From contig CALAVC010000174.1 in the NCBI GenBank assembly GCA_937892095.1, positions 1 through 53,852 of the forward strand: a stretch of DNA of 53,852 bases. The letters run 5' to 3'. The position numbers were made by a program, and so were the translations under genes. Shown here in pieces: positions 26,885 through 35,618 of the stretch. Below the pieces are notes generated by a model. It was given only the letters and a program-made list of their open reading frames with translations, did not search any database and was not told where the DNA came from. The stretch is from an uncultured Bacteroidales bacterium. Its GTDB lineage: Bacteria > Bacteroidota > Bacteroidia > Bacteroidales > Marinilabiliaceae. Position 1 is the first letter of the stretch, and each line of letters begins with the position of its first letter.

Positions 26885-29074
26885 CTACTCCCGTTCGGCT
26901 TTTAGCTCGTTTATGACATATTTCACTTCGGCATAGTAAAACTTCTCGCCGATGATGCTTTTCATGAAGTCCGACCCATATTTCAAGTCCTCTTCGCTTG
27001 CTCCTGCAAGTTTTTTTCGCAACTTTCTATATCGCCCTATGCCCATAATGCTGTCAATCGAAAGTCCATTGTCTGGCAAACCCTCCAGCAAGTGTGTCAA
27101 GATGGTTGCCTTCTTCAAGTTTCGAGTCTCCGCCACGGCATCCACCGACCCCAACTGTTTGAACATTTCAACCGACTCTTTTGCGCTGTCGCCTTTCTGT
27201 GCTTTGGGTTTAGTCTCTTTCTTAGCCGTTTCTTTGTCGCTTTTCCCTTCCGATGCAAAAAAGTTTGCTCTCGCCTCAAGCACCAAGTCTATCGTATATT
27301 GTTCCGCCTCTGCCACGGCTCGTAGCTCGGCTCGCTTCTCCGAAAGTGCTTCACTCAGCTGACTTCGCATCTCGTCATACTGTTCTTTTATGGCCTTATT
27401 GCCCACGTCCATGTCTGCCTTTCTCTCGATGGCCTCGTATGTCGAACTCAGTTTCTGCAAAAAATATTTGCAACCCCTTACTATCCTCTGTCGCAATTTG
27501 TCGTCCATAGCCATGCCACTCATCTGTCGCTGTGTACATATCGACCTAAAACGTCGGCTCACCTCGTCAACCTCTTGTGTCGCTGCGCCAAGCAAACACT
27601 TACTCTCCTGCAGCCACTTGTCGTAGGTCTGCACATAGTGCTCGTCGATAACCCTAATGACCCTATATGCAGCGCCATATACCAAATGGAAATCTAACAA
27701 AGAATCTGCCACCCTATACTCATACATCTCCTTGCAATGCTCAAGCGTCTCTTCGCTCATTGCGTTCCGCTCTTGCACGTCCAAAAAATTATCAACCGAC
27801 AAGTCCGACATTATCGACTGTGCCGGAATCGGGCTACTCAGCACAAGCCCTTCAAACGACCGACATCGACTAAGTGCCACATACACCTGACCCGACGAAA
27901 ATGCATTCGACGCATCTATTATCGCCCTGTCAAACGTCAGACCCTGACTCTTGTGTATCGTTATTGCCCACGCCAACCTTAGTGGAATCTGTGTAAATGT
28001 TCCCTCCACAATCTCCTCCATCTCGCCAGTTTTCTTGTCTATCTCATATCGTATGCTCTGCCAAGTCGCAGGGCTTACCTCCACCTCCAAATTGTCGTCG
28101 TCGCACACCACGGTTACACTATTTTTGCCAATCTCTTTCACCCTCGCCATCTTTCCGTTGTAAAAGCGTCGTGGCGTCTGACTATCGTTCTTTATAAACA
28201 TCACTCGCGCACCCTCTTTAAGGGTAAGCTCCTTCTCCGCAGGTGCACTCGATTCTGTAAATTTGTTTTCTATCTTAGCCCTAAAAGTCGTTGCTCGCCC
28301 ACTCAACATCGCCATTTCCAAATTGTTTATCTTTTCGGCGTTTGCATTGTGTGTCGTCAGTTTTACGTAGTGTGTATCTCGGGGTGGAATGAAGTTGTTC
28401 TTGTACCTACTGTTGAGCCTCTGCAAGTCTTCTGCCGACACGTCGTTTGTCCGCACCTTATTGAGTAAACTAACGAACTCCACGTCCGTCTGACGATATA
28501 TCTTTTTAAGTTCTATAGTCTGAAACTGAGTCTGTTGCAATGCCTTGCTACCAAAAAAATAGTTCGTCGAGTAATATGGTCTCAAAAGTTCAACCTCCTC
28601 ATCGCTAACCACGGGCGACAACTGACGCAAATCGCCAATAAGCAACAATTGTACCCCTCCAAACGGCATGCTCGATCGCCTAATGCGACGTAGCCTATCG
28701 TCAATAGCGTCCAGCAAATCGGCTCTCACCATGCTTACCTCGTCAATCACCAAAAGATTCAGCGAGCGAATAAGAGCCAGTTTATTCTTTCGCATATTAA
28801 AAGATTCCCTCGCATGTCTATTCGGCAGAAACAGACCCGGTGAAATCTGAAAAAACGAGTGTATAGTCATTCCGCCAGCGTTAATAGCTGCCACACCCGT
28901 CGGCGCCACGACCACCATCCGCTTATGACACCTCTCGCGCAACCGTTTCAAAAATGTTGTCTTGCCAGTCCCTGCATTCCCCGTCAAGAATAGGTTTACA
29001 TCTGTCTTCATTATGCACTGCCAAGCCGTCCATGCTTCCCTGTTTTCGTGCCTGTCATATACGTCGTCCGTCAT
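26885..29074 (-). CDS. PIF1-like superfamily 1B DNA helicase with C-terminal HTH_40 domain
   Basis: 729-aa helicase. Walker A is G32-NAGTG-K38-T39, followed by VVVAPTGVAAINAGGMTIHSFF (motif Ia), LLVIDEVSMV (motif II), GDLRQLSPV (motif III), and HKSQGLTFDRAIID plus VYVALSRCRSFEGL (motifs V and VI). This is the PIF1/RecD-like set. The C-terminal ~90 residues (AETRNLKKATILTHLLEGL..., ending in VKYVINELKAERE) fit the HTH_40 domain often found on such helicases. A Lys/Glu-rich linker (~600-640) joins the two. Likely a 5'-3' helicase acting on recombination or G-rich structures. It lies 72 nt upstream of lepA on the same strand. Confidence 0.9.
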   Translation of the reverse strand: MTDDVYDRHENREAWTAWQCIMKTDVNLFLTGNAGTGKTTFLKRLRERCHKRMVVVAPTGVAAINAGGMTIHSFFQISPGLFLPNRHARESFNMRKNKLALIRSLNLLVIDEVSMVRADLLDAIDDRLRRIRRSSMPFGGVQLLLIGDLRQLSPVVSDEEVELLRPYYSTNYFFGSKALQQTQFQTIELKKIYRQTDVEFVSLLNKVRTNDVSAEDLQRLNSRYKNNFIPPRDTHYVKLTTHNANAEKINNLEMAMLSGRATTFRAKIENKFTESSAPAEKELTLKEGARVMFIKNDSQTPRRFYNGKMARVKEIGKNSVTVVCDDDNLEVEVSPATWQSIRYEIDKKTGEMEEIVEGTFTQIPLRLAWAITIHKSQGLTFDRAIIDASNAFSSGQVYVALSRCRSFEGLVLSSPIPAQSIMSDLSVDNFLDVQERNAMSEETLEHCKEMYEYRVADSLLDFHLVYGAAYRVIRVIDEHYVQTYDKWLQESKCLLGAATQEVDEVSRRFRSICTQRQMSGMAMDDKLRQRIVRGCKYFLQKLSSTYEAIERKADMDVGNKAIKEQYDEMRSQLSEALSEKRAELRAVAEAEQYTIDLVLEARANFFASEGKSDKETAKKETKPKAQKGDSAKESVEMFKQLGSVDAVAETRNLKKATILTHLLEGLPDNGLSIDSIMGIGRYRKLRKKLAGASEEDLKYGSDFMKSIIGEKFYYAEVKYVINELKAERE

Positions 29075-29187
29075 CTTTGTTGCTCTATTTTTATTGATTA
29101 TTTCAGCATAAAATTAGTCTATTTATGCCATACTCTCTTTCTGCCCATTTTAGCATGTCATAATGCATTCTTTAAATGTTTTTTAGT

Positions 29188-29195
29188 TATTTTTG
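29188..29195 (+). promoter_or_regulatory. -7 box of the oadGAB promoter
   Basis: TATTTTTG matches TAnnTTTG and lies 47 nt before the oadG ATG in the divergent gap next to the helicase gene. No clear -33 element. Confidence 0.5.
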
Positions 29196-29242
29196 TGGAC
29201 ATTAATGAATCTCTACGCTCTAAAACCATAAACATTGACCCA

Positions 29243-29494
29243 ATGTTAGAAGCACTCAAACTAATGGTAATCGGTCTAACAACCGTCTTTGCCGTATTGC
29301 TAATCATTATCGGTCTTGGCAAGCTCCTTATACGCTTTGTCAACAAATACGTACCCGAAGAAGAAAAAGCACCAGCACGCCAAGCAGCCCCTGCTGCGCA
29401 AGCCATTCCGCAAAACGTGCTACGTGCCGTCGAACTTGCCGTAAGCCAAATCACGGGTGGTAAGGGCAAAGTAGAAAAAATTGAAAAAATATAA
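29243..29494 (+). CDS. oadG: Oxaloacetate decarboxylase gamma chain (OadG family)
   Basis: 83-aa membrane anchor subunit. It starts at the ATG of MLEALKLMVIGLTTVFAVL; upstream in-frame starts from 29048 would add about 65 residues lying in the divergent promoter region and were rejected. One N-terminal transmembrane helix (MVIGLTTVFAVLLIIIGLG) is followed by an Ala/Pro-rich stretch and a short C-terminal domain (VELAVSQITGGKGKVEKI). The gamma chain assembles the alpha and beta subunits at the membrane. It is followed 24 nt later by oadA. Confidence 0.88.
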   Translation: MLEALKLMVIGLTTVFAVLLIIIGLGKLLIRFVNKYVPEEEKAPARQAAPAAQAIPQNVLRAVELAVSQITGGKGKVEKIEKI

Positions 29495-29518
29495 TAGCAA
29501 AACAACCAAGATAAAACT

Positions 29519-31363
29519 GTGAAAAGAGAGATAAAGTTTAGTCTCGTCTTCCGAGACATGTGGCAGTCGTCTGGTAAATACGTACCCCGTGTCGACCAAC
29601 TTGTCAAAGTAGCTCCTGCTATAATCAAAATGGGCTGTTTTGCCCGCGTCGAAACCAATGGTGGCGGTTTCGAGCAAGTAAACCTCCTCTACGGCGAAAA
29701 CCCCAATCGTGCCGTGCGTGAATGGACCAAACCTTTCCACGAAGCTGGCATACAGACTCACATGCTCGACCGTGCTCTCAATGGTCTCCGCATGAGCCCC
29801 GTACCTGCCGATGTCCGCAAGCTCTTCTACAAGGTCAAGAAAAAACAAGGCACCGACATCGCTCGCACATTCTGTGGTCTCAACGACACTCGTAACATAA
29901 TCCCCTCCATCGGTTATGCTCACGAAGGAGGCATGATTTCGCAGTGCTGTCTTTGCCTAACCTATTCGCCTCTCCACACCGTCGAATACTACACCAATTT
30001 GGCCTACGAACTCATCGAAGCTGGTGCCGACGAAATTTGCCTCAAAGATATGGCAGGCATCGGACGCCCAGTCTCGCTCGGTCAGATAGTCAAGAACATA
30101 AAAGACAAATACCCCAACATCACAATCCAATACCATAGCCACGCAGGTCCGGGCTTCAACATGGCTTCCATTCTCGAAGTCTGCAAAGCCGGTTGCGACT
30201 ACGTTGATGTCGGTATGGAGCCACTCTCGTGGGGTACCGCACATGCCGACGTGCTCGCCGTTCAAGCCATGCTCAAAGACGCAGGCTTCCAAGTCCCCGA
30301 AATCAACATGGAAGCCTACATGGAAGTACGCACCCTCATTTTCGAGATGATGGACGACTTCCTTGGCTACTACATACCCAAGCGTAACCGACTCATGAAC
30401 TCTCTGCTCATCGGTCCCGGACTCCCTGGTGGCATGATGGGCTCGCTCATGACCGACCTCGAGACCAATCTCGAAAGCCTCAATAAGTGGAAAGAAAAGA
30501 ACGGCAAACCCAAACTTACGCAAGACCAACTCCTCGTCAAGCTCTTCAACGAAGTATCCTACGTATGGCCAATGATGGGCTACCCTTGCCTCGTAACTCC
30601 GTTCAGCCAGTATGTCAAGAATATGGCACTCATGAACGTAATTCAGATGGAGAAAGGCAAAGAGCGTTGGAGTATGATTGCCGACGACATTTGGGACATG
30701 ATGCTTGGCAAGAGTGGCAAGTTGCCTGGTCCTCTCGCTCCCGAACTCATCGAGAAAGCCAAGGAGCAAGGTCGCCAATTCCACGACGAAGACCCACAGT
30801 CCAACTATCCCGACGCACTCGATGCGTTTCGCAAGGAAATGGCCGAAAACAATTGGCCTCTTGGCGAAGACGACGAAGAACTCTTCGAACTCGCCATGCA
30901 CCCGCAGCAATATCGCGCCTACAAGAGCGGTAAAGCCAAAGCCGACTTTGAAGCCGACCTTGCTAAGCGCAAAGCCGAACAATCGGCCGTCAAGGGTGCC
31001 GACCTTAAGCTTCCACAGACTGTCGAAGTAGACGTCGACGGACAAAAATATCGTGTAACCATCGGCGCAGGTGGACAATCAGCCTCTGCCGCTGCAAGTA
31101 GTGCCACGTCAGCTCCCACAGCCGCTGGCGAAGGAGAACCACTCATCGCCCCACTCGAAGGCAAGTTCTATCTCGTCAAGAACACGGGCGATGTCCCAGT
31201 CAAAGTGGGCGACACGGTCAAGAAAGGTCAAACAGTTTGCTACATCGAGGCAATGAAAACATTCAATGCCATTGCAGCCGAATCCGATGGTGTCGTAACT
31301 GAAATATGCCTCACAAGTGGCTCTTCGGTTGCCGAAGACGATGTCCTCATGAAGATTAAATAA
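29519..31363 (+). CDS. oadA: Oxaloacetate decarboxylase alpha chain, biotin-carrying carboxyltransferase
   Basis: 614-aa carboxyltransferase fused to a biotin carrier. It starts at GTG (VKREIKFSLVFRDMWQSSGKY), matching the family N-terminus, with no better ATG. The HMG-CoA lyase-like TIM barrel contains LVFRDMWQS and CLKDMAGIGRP; the conserved carboxylase domain follows, then an Ala/Ser/Pro hinge at about residues 520-545. The biotin site is YIEAMKTF with K580. The subunit takes CO2 from oxaloacetate onto biotin for transfer to the beta chain. With the flanking gamma and beta genes it forms a sodium-pumping decarboxylase suited to anaerobic energy conservation. A related decarboxylase substrate cannot be fully excluded. 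Confidence 0.95.
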   Translation: MKREIKFSLVFRDMWQSSGKYVPRVDQLVKVAPAIIKMGCFARVETNGGGFEQVNLLYGENPNRAVREWTKPFHEAGIQTHMLDRALNGLRMSPVPADVRKLFYKVKKKQGTDIARTFCGLNDTRNIIPSIGYAHEGGMISQCCLCLTYSPLHTVEYYTNLAYELIEAGADEICLKDMAGIGRPVSLGQIVKNIKDKYPNITIQYHSHAGPGFNMASILEVCKAGCDYVDVGMEPLSWGTAHADVLAVQAMLKDAGFQVPEINMEAYMEVRTLIFEMMDDFLGYYIPKRNRLMNSLLIGPGLPGGMMGSLMTDLETNLESLNKWKEKNGKPKLTQDQLLVKLFNEVSYVWPMMGYPCLVTPFSQYVKNMALMNVIQMEKGKERWSMIADDIWDMMLGKSGKLPGPLAPELIEKAKEQGRQFHDEDPQSNYPDALDAFRKEMAENNWPLGEDDEELFELAMHPQQYRAYKSGKAKADFEADLAKRKAEQSAVKGADLKLPQTVEVDVDGQKYRVTIGAGGQSASAAASSATSAPTAAGEGEPLIAPLEGKFYLVKNTGDVPVKVGDTVKKGQTVCYIEAMKTFNAIAAESDGVVTEICLTSGSSVAEDDVLMKIK

Positions 31364-31384
31364 AACCATAGGAGGAACAAGACA

Positions 31385-32629
31385 ATGTCTGAAATATTTC
31401 AGAAAATATATGAGATGACGGCTATCGGTGCAATCATCGACCAGCCTCAGTTCCTCATCATGTATGCTCTCGCCTTTCTCTTGCTCTATTTGGGCATAAA
31501 GAAAGAGTTTGAGCCACTTCTTCTCGTCCCCATCGCTTTCGGTGTCCTCATTGCCAACTTCCCCGGAGGCAATATGGGTGTCATCGGTGCCGATGGCGAC
31601 GGACTTGTCCACTATATGAAAGACGGACACGAAGTCGCCAAAGCAGTCTACGAAATGTCTCTGCCTGAAATCGCTCACGACATGGGCATAATGAACTTCC
31701 TCTACTATGCCCTCATCAAGAGCGGTCTGCTCCCACCCATCATCTTCATGGGCGTAGGTGCACTCACCGACTTCGGACCCATGCTCCGCAATCTTAAGCT
31801 CGCCATCTTCGGTGCTGGTGCTCAGTTTGGCATCTTTGCCGTTCTGCTCGTTGCTTGCAATTTCTTCACCATGAAGGAAGCCGCTTCGCTTGCCATCATT
31901 GGCGGTGCCGATGGTCCAACAGCCATATTCACCACCATCAAGCTTGCGCCACACCTCCTCGGTCCCATTGCCATTGCTGCTTATTCTTATATGGCACTTG
32001 TGCCCGTCATCGTGCCGCTTGTCGTCCGTCTGACGTGCTCCGAGAAAGAACTCAAAATCAATATGAAAGAGCAAGACAAACTCTTTCCCAACAAAGTTGA
32101 GTTCAAGAATATGCGTGCTCTTAAAATTATCTTCCCCATTGCCACCACAACCATCGTTGCAATCATTGTCCCCGATGCAGTCTCGCTCGTTGGTATGCTC
32201 ATGTTTGGCAACCTCATCAAGGAAATCGGCAACAACACCAGCCGTATCTACGATGCCGCCTCCAATGCCATTATGAACTCCGCCACAATCTTCCTCGGGC
32301 TTTGCGTGGGTGCCACCATGACTGTCGATGCTTTCCTCAACTGGCAAACAATCGGAATCGTTGCAGGTGGTTTCCTCGCCTTCGGATTCTCAATTTTTGG
32401 CGGCATCTTGCTCGTCAAGATAATGAACCTTTTCAGCAAGAAGAAAATCAATCCGCTCATTGGTGCAACCGGACTTAGTGCAGTGCCTATGGCAAGCCGC
32501 GTCGCCAACGACATCGCTCTCAAGTACGACTCTCGCAACCACGTCCTCAACTACTGCATGTCGTCCAACGTCTCTGGTGTCATCGGTTCTGCCGTAGCTG
32601 CAGGTATCCTCATCAAATTCTTGGGCTAA
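31385..32629 (+). CDS. oadB: Sodium-pumping decarboxylase beta chain (OadB)
   Basis: 414-aa polytopic inner-membrane protein that decarboxylates carboxybiotin while exporting Na+. Landmark motifs are GVIGADGDGLVHYM, AIIGGADGPTAIFTT (the conserved Asp region of the Na+ path) and GATGLSAVPMASRVAN. About nine to eleven hydrophobic segments are visible. Length fits the family. An AGGAGG-like purine stretch (ataggaggaac) precedes the ATG, which is unusual in this window and suggests strong translation. It is the last gene of oadGAB. Confidence 0.96.
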   Translation: MSEIFQKIYEMTAIGAIIDQPQFLIMYALAFLLLYLGIKKEFEPLLLVPIAFGVLIANFPGGNMGVIGADGDGLVHYMKDGHEVAKAVYEMSLPEIAHDMGIMNFLYYALIKSGLLPPIIFMGVGALTDFGPMLRNLKLAIFGAGAQFGIFAVLLVACNFFTMKEAASLAIIGGADGPTAIFTTIKLAPHLLGPIAIAAYSYMALVPVIVPLVVRLTCSEKELKINMKEQDKLFPNKVEFKNMRALKIIFPIATTTIVAIIVPDAVSLVGMLMFGNLIKEIGNNTSRIYDAASNAIMNSATIFLGLCVGATMTVDAFLNWQTIGIVAGGFLAFGFSIFGGILLVKIMNLFSKKKINPLIGATGLSAVPMASRVANDIALKYDSRNHVLNYCMSSNVSGVIGSAVAAGILIKFLG

Positions 32630-32667
32630 CAAGTCTTCCGACATACATAAGCAGATTGACCCATACA

Positions 32668-32675
32668 TAACTTTG
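32668..32675 (+). promoter_or_regulatory. -7 box upstream of the flavodiiron gene
   Basis: TAACTTTG, a perfect TAnnTTTG, between oadB and the flavodiiron gene. The predicted start of transcription (about 32682) coincides with the foot of the hairpin at 32684. Confidence 0.55.
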
Positions 32676-32683
32676 ATAAAAAT

Positions 32684-32736
32684 AAGCCGACGATTGTCTC
32701 CCGACACACTCATAAGTCCGAAGACATCGTCGGCTT
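32684..32736 (+). terminator. Hairpin between oadB and the flavodiiron gene (terminator or 5' UTR stem-loop)
   Basis: A perfect 11-bp stem, AAGCCGACGAT (32684-32694) and ATCGTCGGCTT (32726-32736), encloses a 31-nt loop. Only TAATTA follows, so it is a weak intrinsic terminator. Its position just after the -7 box also allows a 5' stem-loop of the next mRNA. Confidence 0.6.
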
Positions 32737-32769
32737 TAATTACTAACCCACGAAAAACAAACGCGCTCT

Positions 32770-33927
32770 ATGAATAAAGGCATAATACACGTCGGTGCCA
32801 GTTCCACCGACATCGACCTCTTCGAAAACCAATACCCTGTGCCCGAAGGCATGGCCTACAACTCATATGTCATCCTCGACGACAAAGTAGCCGTAATGGA
32901 TACTGTCGACTGTCGTGTCAGCGAGAAGTGGCAAAGTCGCCTCCTCAAAGCTCTCGATGGTCGCCGTCCCGACTACCTTGTCGTGCAACATCTCGAACCC
33001 GACCATTCAGCCAATATCGGTTGGTTCGCTTCTCAGTGGCCAGATGCCGAAATAGTCCTTACTGCAAAGGCTGCCACTATGCTACCTCAGTTTTTTAGCA
33101 ACATACCTTTCAAGATTAAGACCGTAAAAGAGGGCGAGACCCTTTCGCTTGGCACTCATACACTCCAATTTATTCTTGCGCCCATGGTTCATTGGCCCGA
33201 AGTAATGGTCAGCTACGAAAGTCATTCGCATTCGCTCTTTGCTGCCGATGCTTTTGGCGAGTTTGGCGCCACCACCGACGACGGCACCGATGATGACGAC
33301 TGGGTATCCGGTGCTCGTCGCTACTACTACAACATCTGTGGCAAATATGGCGCTCCCGTCCAAACACTTCTTAAAAAAGCCTCTGCTCTCGACATTCAGA
33401 CCATCTATCCTCTCCACGGACCAATACTTCGCTCCAACATTAGCGAATATGTAGGTCACTACCTCAATTGGTCTTCCTACACTCCCGAGCAAAAGGGCAT
33501 CGTCATCGCTCATGCCTCCATACACGGCAACACTGCCACAGCCGCCGAAAAGCTTGCCGACAAATTGCGAGCACGTGGCGTAGAGGTCCTATCTATCGAC
33601 CTCACTCGCACCGAAGTCTCCTATGCCCTTGCCGAAGCCATGGACCACGAAGCTCTCATAGTTGCTGCCTCCTCCTACGATGCCGGACTTTTCCCTCCAA
33701 TGGAGAATTTCTTGCTTCATCTCAAGTCCAAAAATTTTTGCAACAAGAAAGTGGGCATTATCGAAAATGGCTCGTGGGCTCCCTCAGCTGCCAAGGTCAT
33801 GAAGTCTATCCTCGAAACCCTCAAAGGGGTCAGCATTGCAGACCCTGTCGTAACAATCAAGACAACGCTCAATGGGCAGTCCGAAGAGCAAATGAATTTG
33901 CTCGTTGATGCCATGATCAACAAATAA
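32770..33927 (+). CDS. A-type flavodiiron protein (FprA family)
   Basis: 385-aa cytosolic FMN and diiron protein that reduces O2 and/or NO to protect anaerobes. The metallo-beta-lactamase-like domain has the complete diiron ligand set: H74, E76, D78 and H79 in HLEPDHS, H141 in VHWPE, D160 in AADAFGEFG, and H216 in YPLHGP. A flavodoxin domain starts near residue 245 (GIVIAHASIHGNTATAAE for FMN phosphate; SSYDAGLFPPMENFL). There is no rubredoxin extension, so it is the class A form. It appears to have its own promoter downstream of oadB. Confidence 0.96.
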   Translation: MNKGIIHVGASSTDIDLFENQYPVPEGMAYNSYVILDDKVAVMDTVDCRVSEKWQSRLLKALDGRRPDYLVVQHLEPDHSANIGWFASQWPDAEIVLTAKAATMLPQFFSNIPFKIKTVKEGETLSLGTHTLQFILAPMVHWPEVMVSYESHSHSLFAADAFGEFGATTDDGTDDDDWVSGARRYYYNICGKYGAPVQTLLKKASALDIQTIYPLHGPILRSNISEYVGHYLNWSSYTPEQKGIVIAHASIHGNTATAAEKLADKLRARGVEVLSIDLTRTEVSYALAEAMDHEALIVAASSYDAGLFPPMENFLLHLKSKNFCNKKVGIIENGSWAPSAAKVMKSILETLKGVSIADPVVTIKTTLNGQSEEQMNLLVDAMINK

Positions 33928-33941
33928 ATCTCTCTGTACAC

Positions 33942-34355
33942 ATGCTCAGCTATACTGCTCAAATCCGCGTACGCTATGCCGATACCGACAAGATGGGCGT
34001 GGTCTACTATGCCAACTATGCAGTCTTCTACGAAGTCGCTCGCACCGAACTATTTCGCCACATAGGCTTTCCCTACTCCTCTCTCGAGGAGCAGGGAATA
34101 GCTTTGCCAGTGGTCGAACTCGTAAGCCATTATCACAAGTCGGCACACTACGACGAACTCCTTAACGTTCAAGTCTCCATACGCCAAATGCCAACGGCCA
34201 AAGTGGTCTTCTTCTACGAAATCCGTAACGAACAAGGCGATCTCCTCAACGATGGGCAAACGACACTCGTCTTCGTTAATATGCAAACAGGGCGTCCCAC
34301 TCGCATACCAGCCGACGTGCGCGCTGCAATGGAGCAATATTTTACCGTCGAATAA
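33942..34355 (+). CDS. Acyl-CoA thioesterase, hot-dog fold (YbgC/4HBT type)
   Basis: 137-aa thioesterase. The signature RVRYADTDKMGVVYYANYAVF carries the catalytic Asp of the 4-hydroxybenzoyl-CoA thioesterase family. The remainder is a single hot-dog domain of normal length, so it probably works as an oligomer on acyl-CoA in the cytosol. It begins 14 nt after the flavodiiron gene. Confidence 0.92.
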   Translation: MLSYTAQIRVRYADTDKMGVVYYANYAVFYEVARTELFRHIGFPYSSLEEQGIALPVVELVSHYHKSAHYDELLNVQVSIRQMPTAKVVFFYEIRNEQGDLLNDGQTTLVFVNMQTGRPTRIPADVRAAMEQYFTVE

Positions 34356-34381
34356 GTGAACAAACCAATCAACTCACCACT

Positions 34382-34774
34382 ATGAAAACCCTACTATCCG
34401 TTCTTATCAGTTGTGCGTGTCTCGTACTCATGCTTTCGTGTAGCAACTCGCGCAAGAACTACACCAGTCTTACAGCGCAAGAGTTTGAGCAACAAGTGCA
34501 AATCGCAGAAAATCAAGTGCTCGACGTCCGTACTGCCGACGAATATGCTCGCGGACACATCGAAAATGCCTTAAATATCGATGTCAAGATGCCAGACTTC
34601 GCCAAGCATTGTGCCGAGAAACTCCAAAAGGGACGCCCCGTCTGTGTCTATTGTCGTTCGGGACGTCGCAGTAAGACAGCTGCCGACATCCTTGCCGACA
34701 TGGGTTTTGAGGTTCTCGAACTCGACAAGGGCATCCTCAGTTGGAAGGGCAAACTTTCTTATGGCGCAGAGTAG
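34382..34774 (+). CDS. Rhodanese-domain lipoprotein
   Basis: 130-aa single-domain sulfurtransferase-like protein. It has a lipoprotein signal with lipobox LMLSC (Cys at about residue 20), so it is anchored in the cell envelope. The rhodanese domain shows VLDVRTADEYARGHIENALNI and the active loop VYCRSGRRS, with the catalytic Cys present. It may handle sulfane sulfur or redox chemistry in the periplasm. Its 3' end overlaps the start of the kinase gene by 14 nt. Confidence 0.92.
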   Translation: MKTLLSVLISCACLVLMLSCSNSRKNYTSLTAQEFEQQVQIAENQVLDVRTADEYARGHIENALNIDVKMPDFAKHCAEKLQKGRPVCVYCRSGRRSKTAADILADMGFEVLELDKGILSWKGKLSYGAE

Positions 34775-35618
34775 CATACAGCACGATTTCATCGTATGCG
34801 ATGCTGGCTCCACCAAATGCCAGTGGGCCATTGTTCGTTCTGGTCAGATAGTCCATACCATCGAGAGTGTCGGAGTCAACCCTGCACTTCTGTCTGTCGA
34901 CGAAATAAAAGCTCTCTTGCCTGCCGATTTCCTTAGGCTTTCACCGCGTGTGCCAATATATTACTATGGTGCTGGTTGCATAGGGGCTGAAGTCAACGCT
35001 CGTGTTGTGCATGCTCTCGATTCAGTCTGTCAGCCTTCGTCTGTCTGTGTGGAGAGCGATATGCTTGGCGCTGCACGTGCCACGCTTGCCCACGATAAGG
35101 GCATTGTCTGCATTCTCGGCACAGGTGCCAACTCTTGCGCCTACAATGGTTCGCAAATAGTCGAGAGTATCCGCCCATTAGGCTACATCCTTGGCGACGA
35201 AGGTAGCGGTGCCGACATCGGCAAAGCTCTCGTTGCCGACGCTCTCAAAGGCTTTTTGTCTGCCGACATCACCAATAAGTTCTTTGCATTCGCTTCTGTC
35301 GGCTATGCACAAATAGTCGAAAATATCTATCGGCACAAAGGAGCTAATGCCTATCTTGCTCGCTTCGCACGCTTTGCACTCGACAATATGTCCGACCCTC
35401 AAATAGCTGATATTGTTAGTGCTCGTTTCCGTCTTTTTCTGCAACGCAATGTCTTGCGCTACTCTTCCGAATACCTAAGCGCAGAGGTAAATTTTGTAGG
35501 TGGCGTTGCCAATGCATTCAAAGATATTTTAGCAGGTGAGTGTGCCTCTGTAGGTCTTAAAATGGGGCGAGTCTGTTGTCGACCGCTCGAAGGTCTCGTG
35601 GCATATCATTGTGCTTAG
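34761..35618 (+). CDS. BadF/BadG-type ATPase, N-acetylglucosamine kinase-like
   Basis: 285-aa actin/hexokinase-fold protein. I start it at the ATG of MAQSSIQHDF at 34761, which overlaps the rhodanese gene by 14 nt; a longer in-frame extension to 34581 lies wholly inside that gene and is rejected. Motifs include phosphate-1 DAGSTKCQWAIV, phosphate-2 LGTGANSCAYNG, GYILGDEGSGADIGK, and adenosine motif NFVGGVANAFKDIL. The GDEGSG block is typical of GlcNAc-kinase-like members. The substrate is inferred only. The stop shares bases with the stop of the convergent minus-strand gene. Confidence 0.87.
   Translation: MAQSSIQHDFIVCDAGSTKCQWAIVRSGQIVHTIESVGVNPALLSVDEIKALLPADFLRLSPRVPIYYYGAGCIGAEVNARVVHALDSVCQPSSVCVESDMLGAARATLAHDKGIVCILGTGANSCAYNGSQIVESIRPLGYILGDEGSGADIGKALVADALKGFLSADITNKFFAFASVGYAQIVENIYRHKGANAYLARFARFALDNMSDPQIADIVSARFRLFLQRNVLRYSSEYLSAEVNFVGGVANAFKDILAGECASVGLKMGRVCCRPLEGLVAYHCA

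Noticed and set aside
29048..29242. N-terminal extension of the oadG frame
   Set aside because: The extra ~65 residues cover the divergent promoter region and the -7 box; the family N-terminus begins at the ATG at 29243.
29957..32347. Two long minus-strand open frames (373 and 412 codons) opposite oadA and oadB
   Set aside because: Antisense shadows of strongly conserved genes; no start context or domain, and His/Glu/Val-rich composition typical of such shadows.
34581..34760. N-terminal extension of the BadF/GlcNAc-kinase-like frame
   Set aside because: Lies inside the rhodanese gene and does not resemble the kinase family; the nucleotide-binding motif begins shortly after the ATG at 34761.
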